This document shows positions 23,311 to 25,206 of a stretch of DNA of 25,206 nucleotides, in pieces (position 1 is the first letter of the stretch; the number at the start of each line of letters is the position of its first letter). The stretch spans positions 1 to 25,206 of the IMG/VR virus record IMGVR_UViG_3300020474_000102. The stretch is one strand, 5' to 3'. The notes below the pieces were generated by a model. The model saw nothing but the letters and a program-made list of their open reading frames with translations. It was not told the DNA's origin and ran no database searches. This stretch comes from a virus. A program made the position numbers and the translations under genes.

Positions 23311-23316
23311 ATGCAT

Positions 23317-24498
23317 ATGGAACTTCGTACACACCAAAAAGAAGCACTTGAGGTCATGAACCACAAGCGTAAGGGAATCATTTGTGTCCCCACTGGTGGT
23401 GGTAAGACGATGATTGCCATAGAGCATGCTAAGAAGTTGTTTGACAGACCTACATTCACTGGTCATAAGACCATTGTAGTTGTTGCTCCTAGACTTCTGC
23501 TTGCTAATCAGTTGTGTTCAGAATTTACTGAGCATATTATTAACGCATGTGTTCTACATGTTCATAGTGGAGATGCTGGTAACTACCACTCTACTACTAA
23601 ACCTGATAAGATCTCTACATTTTGTTATTACTTTCGTAAGCAACATAGAATTATCTTTACTACCTATCACTCTTTGAAGAAGGTAGTTGAGTCAGGTGTC
23701 CATGTAGATGCCATTTACTTTGATGAAGCACATAACTCAGTACAGAAGAACTTTTACCCTTCTGTAAAACATTTTGCAACCAGAGTTTTTAGTGGGTGCT
23801 ATTTCTTTACTGCTACTCCTAAGTTTAGCAGGACTGATAAGAGGGTTGGAATGAATGATGGTCTCTTTGGTGGGATTATCTACAATGTACCTGCACCCAA
23901 GTTAGTTGCGTCTGGTACTATTCTACCTCCAGAGATTAAGACTGTGAGTATTCCTGTTCCTAGAGAGAAGGATGATCATCATCTTGATTGTGAGACTCTC
24001 CTAGATCAGATTGTGAATGAAGATCACATGGAGAAGGTTCTAGTTGCTGCACCTAACACTAAGGTGATGATGAGGATGCTCAGTGAGACAGAATTCTGTT
24101 CCTTCCTTAAATGGTTAGGATATGATCTATTCTGGATTACTGCAAGGCATGGTGCTTTTATTAACAATAAGAAGGTATCTCGTGATGAGTTCTTTGATAC
24201 CATGAAGGAATATGGAGAAGATCCTGATAAGAAGTTCGTTCTTCTACACTACTCAATCTTGAGTGAGGGTATCTCTGTTCCTGGTTTGACATCTCTTATT
24301 CTTCTTAGGAATATGAATGTCATTGAGATGTGTCAGTCTGTTGGTCGTGTTATTCGTCCTGCACCAGACAAGCAGTTTGGGAACATCGTTGTTCCTACTT
24401 ATAGTAACAATGTTGGTATATCAACTGCTCGTCGTTTAGAGACTGTCTATGATACCGCCTTTGTCGAAGGCGATCCTGTTATTGCTAACATGAGATGA
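23317..24498 (+). CDS. SF2 DEAH-box DNA helicase, UvsW-like
   Basis: This 393-residue protein has complete SF2 helicase motifs: Q-motif-like THQKEAL (5-11), Walker A VPTGGGKT (24-31), DEAH (136-139), FTATP (164-168), and motif VI QSVGRVIRP (340-348). T4 UvsW, a recombination and fork-remodelling helicase, is 503 residues and carries an extra N-terminal DNA-binding domain; this chain begins directly at the helicase core. It could be a UvsW-type replication/recombination helicase or the motor of a restriction-like system together with the two preceding genes. Start: ATG 23317 (MELRTHQ) is preferred; ATG 23311 adds two residues and would need the upstream promoter. The stop overlaps the next start (ATGA). 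Confidence 0.82.
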   Translation: MELRTHQKEALEVMNHKRKGIICVPTGGGKTMIAIEHAKKLFDRPTFTGHKTIVVVAPRLLLANQLCSEFTEHIINACVLHVHSGDAGNYHSTTKPDKISTFCYYFRKQHRIIFTTYHSLKKVVESGVHVDAIYFDEAHNSVQKNFYPSVKHFATRVFSGCYFFTATPKFSRTDKRVGMNDGLFGGIIYNVPAPKLVASGTILPPEIKTVSIPVPREKDDHHLDCETLLDQIVNEDHMEKVLVAAPNTKVMMRMLSETEFCSFLKWLGYDLFWITARHGAFINNKKVSRDEFFDTMKEYGEDPDKKFVLLHYSILSEGISVPGLTSLILLRNMNVIEMCQSVGRVIRPAPDKQFGNIVVPTYSNNVGISTARRLETVYDTAFVEGDPVIANMR

Positions 24499-24740
24499 CT
24501 AAACAACTTGATACAAAAGAATACATGGTAGATGGATGGGATCGTGGACCTCGTGGTTCTCACCCATTCAAACGTGGAAGTCTCCATAATAAGATAGGTA
24601 TGGTCTTAATGTGGAGTTTCTACGGAATTGTAATAGCACAATTGATACATGCCTTTATAGTTCTCCCATTTTTTCCTATCTGGGCAGTTATATCTGCTAT
24701 AATGGTATTGATGTCTATTGTTGTTATAGTTGCACCATGA
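24495..24740 (+). CDS. Small two-span membrane protein
   Basis: This 81-residue protein is coupled by ATGA at both ends. Residues 1-32 are polar with WDRGPRGSHPFKRGS. Two hydrophobic segments follow at about 34-52 (IGMVLMWSFYGIVIAQLIH) and 55-79 (LPFFPIWAVISAIM and following). It probably has both ends on the same side of the membrane, and by the positive-inside rule the Arg/Lys-rich N-terminus would be cytoplasmic. I recognise no family. Its place between a helicase and a conserved phage gene gives no clear role. Confidence 0.7.
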   Translation: MTKQLDTKEYMVDGWDRGPRGSHPFKRGSLHNKIGMVLMWSFYGIVIAQLIHAFIVLPFFPIWAVISAIMVLMSIVVIVAP

Positions 24741-25206
24741 ATATCTTTGTCACCGATCCATCTCCAGTTAAGTCTGCTCAATGCTTACCCGATAAGCATG
24801 TAGTCAAGATGCCATTAGAATCATGTCAAATGCTTTCTATTGTTGCATCTCCTGAGTGGGGTCATGACTTTGGTTCTTTGCCTAAAGTTGATGGTACACC
24901 ATATAAAACTGCTAAGGGTGCATTTCGCAATCATCCTTGCACTATTTGGGCACAAGACAACTATCGTTGGTTGATAGAGCATGCTCTTGCATTATGTGCT
25001 GAGTATACCCATCGTTACAACAAAGTTCATAGTTGTCAACATACTATAGAACATGCAGACAGTATATTTCCAAACAATGATTTCCCTAAAAGTTTCACGA
25101 GAGCAATGCCCGACGAGTTTAAATATGACTCAAGCATTGACACTTTTACTGCTTACAAGAATTACATTAGCAGCAAACCTTGGGTTGCATCTAATTATCT
25201 TCGTGA
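24737..25206 (+). CDS. Conserved phage protein, possible Pyr_excise-like family (3' end outside window)
   Basis: 156 codons are visible; the gene runs off the window. It starts at ATG 24737, overlapping the previous stop (ATGA). The opening MNIFVTDPSPVKSAQC, then DKHVVKMPLESCQML, a central NHPCTIW, and NYRWLIEHALALCAEYTHRY belong to a pattern I have seen in many T4-like cyanophages ('N-I-F-V..D ... DKH.VKM.LE..QML ... HPC..W ... NY.WL'). I recall it being linked to the pyrimidine-dimer glycosylase (Pyr_excise) family in some annotations, but I cannot confirm that. There is no membrane segment. Confidence 0.65.
   Translation, partial: MNIFVTDPSPVKSAQCLPDKHVVKMPLESCQMLSIVASPEWGHDFGSLPKVDGTPYKTAKGAFRNHPCTIWAQDNYRWLIEHALALCAEYTHRYNKVHSCQHTIEHADSIFPNNDFPKSFTRAMPDEFKYDSSIDTFTAYKNYISSKPWVASNYLR

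Noticed and set aside
1-25206. tRNA genes, attachment sites or insertion sequences
   Set aside because: No cloverleaf-like segment, transposase or terminal inverted repeats were noticed, but reading by eye cannot exclude a tRNA.

Overview
The window is AT-rich DNA from a T4-like (myovirus) phage of marine cyanobacteria. The phage assignment rests on a gp27-like/gp5-like tail hub pair, a very long tail-fibre-type protein ending in a peptidase S74 chaperone, a T4-type late promoter (TATAAATA), and dense packing with ATGA and TAATG start/stop overlaps. The cyanobacterial host is inferred from a CP12-like gene, a Calvin-cycle inhibitor carried by cyanophages, and from a NifU-type protein. Every gene called is on the + strand.

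Layout. 1-5362: three tail/baseplate genes. They are a 5'-truncated protein with collagen-like repeats, a lysine-rich hydrophobic protein that may be a tape measure, and a gp27-like hub. 5363-5636: a cp12-like gene with its own leader, a strong ribosome binding site and a 14-bp palindrome. 5640-9516: a gp5-like spike with an OB fold but no recognisable lysozyme, a small beta-solenoid protein and a tail-fibre-like protein. 9516-13676: an accessory block of small overlapping genes. It holds a Lys-rich 34-aa ORF, a cytidylyltransferase-like enzyme, three stand-alone 2-oxoglutarate/Fe(II) oxygenase-like proteins, a NifU-like scaffold, a 44-aa membrane peptide, and a fusion of a fourth oxygenase-like domain to a 'sporadic carbohydrate cluster' (LIC12192-like) domain. 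A perfect-consensus sigma70-type promoter and an operator-like palindrome sit inside the block. 13704-19544: the giant tail-fibre-like gene behind a late promoter, followed by a 48-aa ORF that runs through a strong intrinsic terminator.

19685-25206 is a different module, driven by extended -10 promoters. It encodes a 1058-aa protein combining a probable GIY-YIG-like nuclease, an SF2 helicase and an N6-adenine methyltransferase (NPPY). Next come a 138-aa protein carrying only the SAM-binding half of a similar methyltransferase, a DEAH-box helicase with UvsW-like architecture, a small two-span membrane protein, and a truncated conserved gene at the window edge.

How the genes may work together (inference): the structural genes build the tail and baseplate. 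CP12 redirects host carbon flow. The accessory block looks like an Fe-dependent modification module, possibly acting on glycans or virion proteins. The last module resembles a single-chain restriction-modification enzyme with a detached methyltransferase half, and is the best candidate here for an undescribed system.
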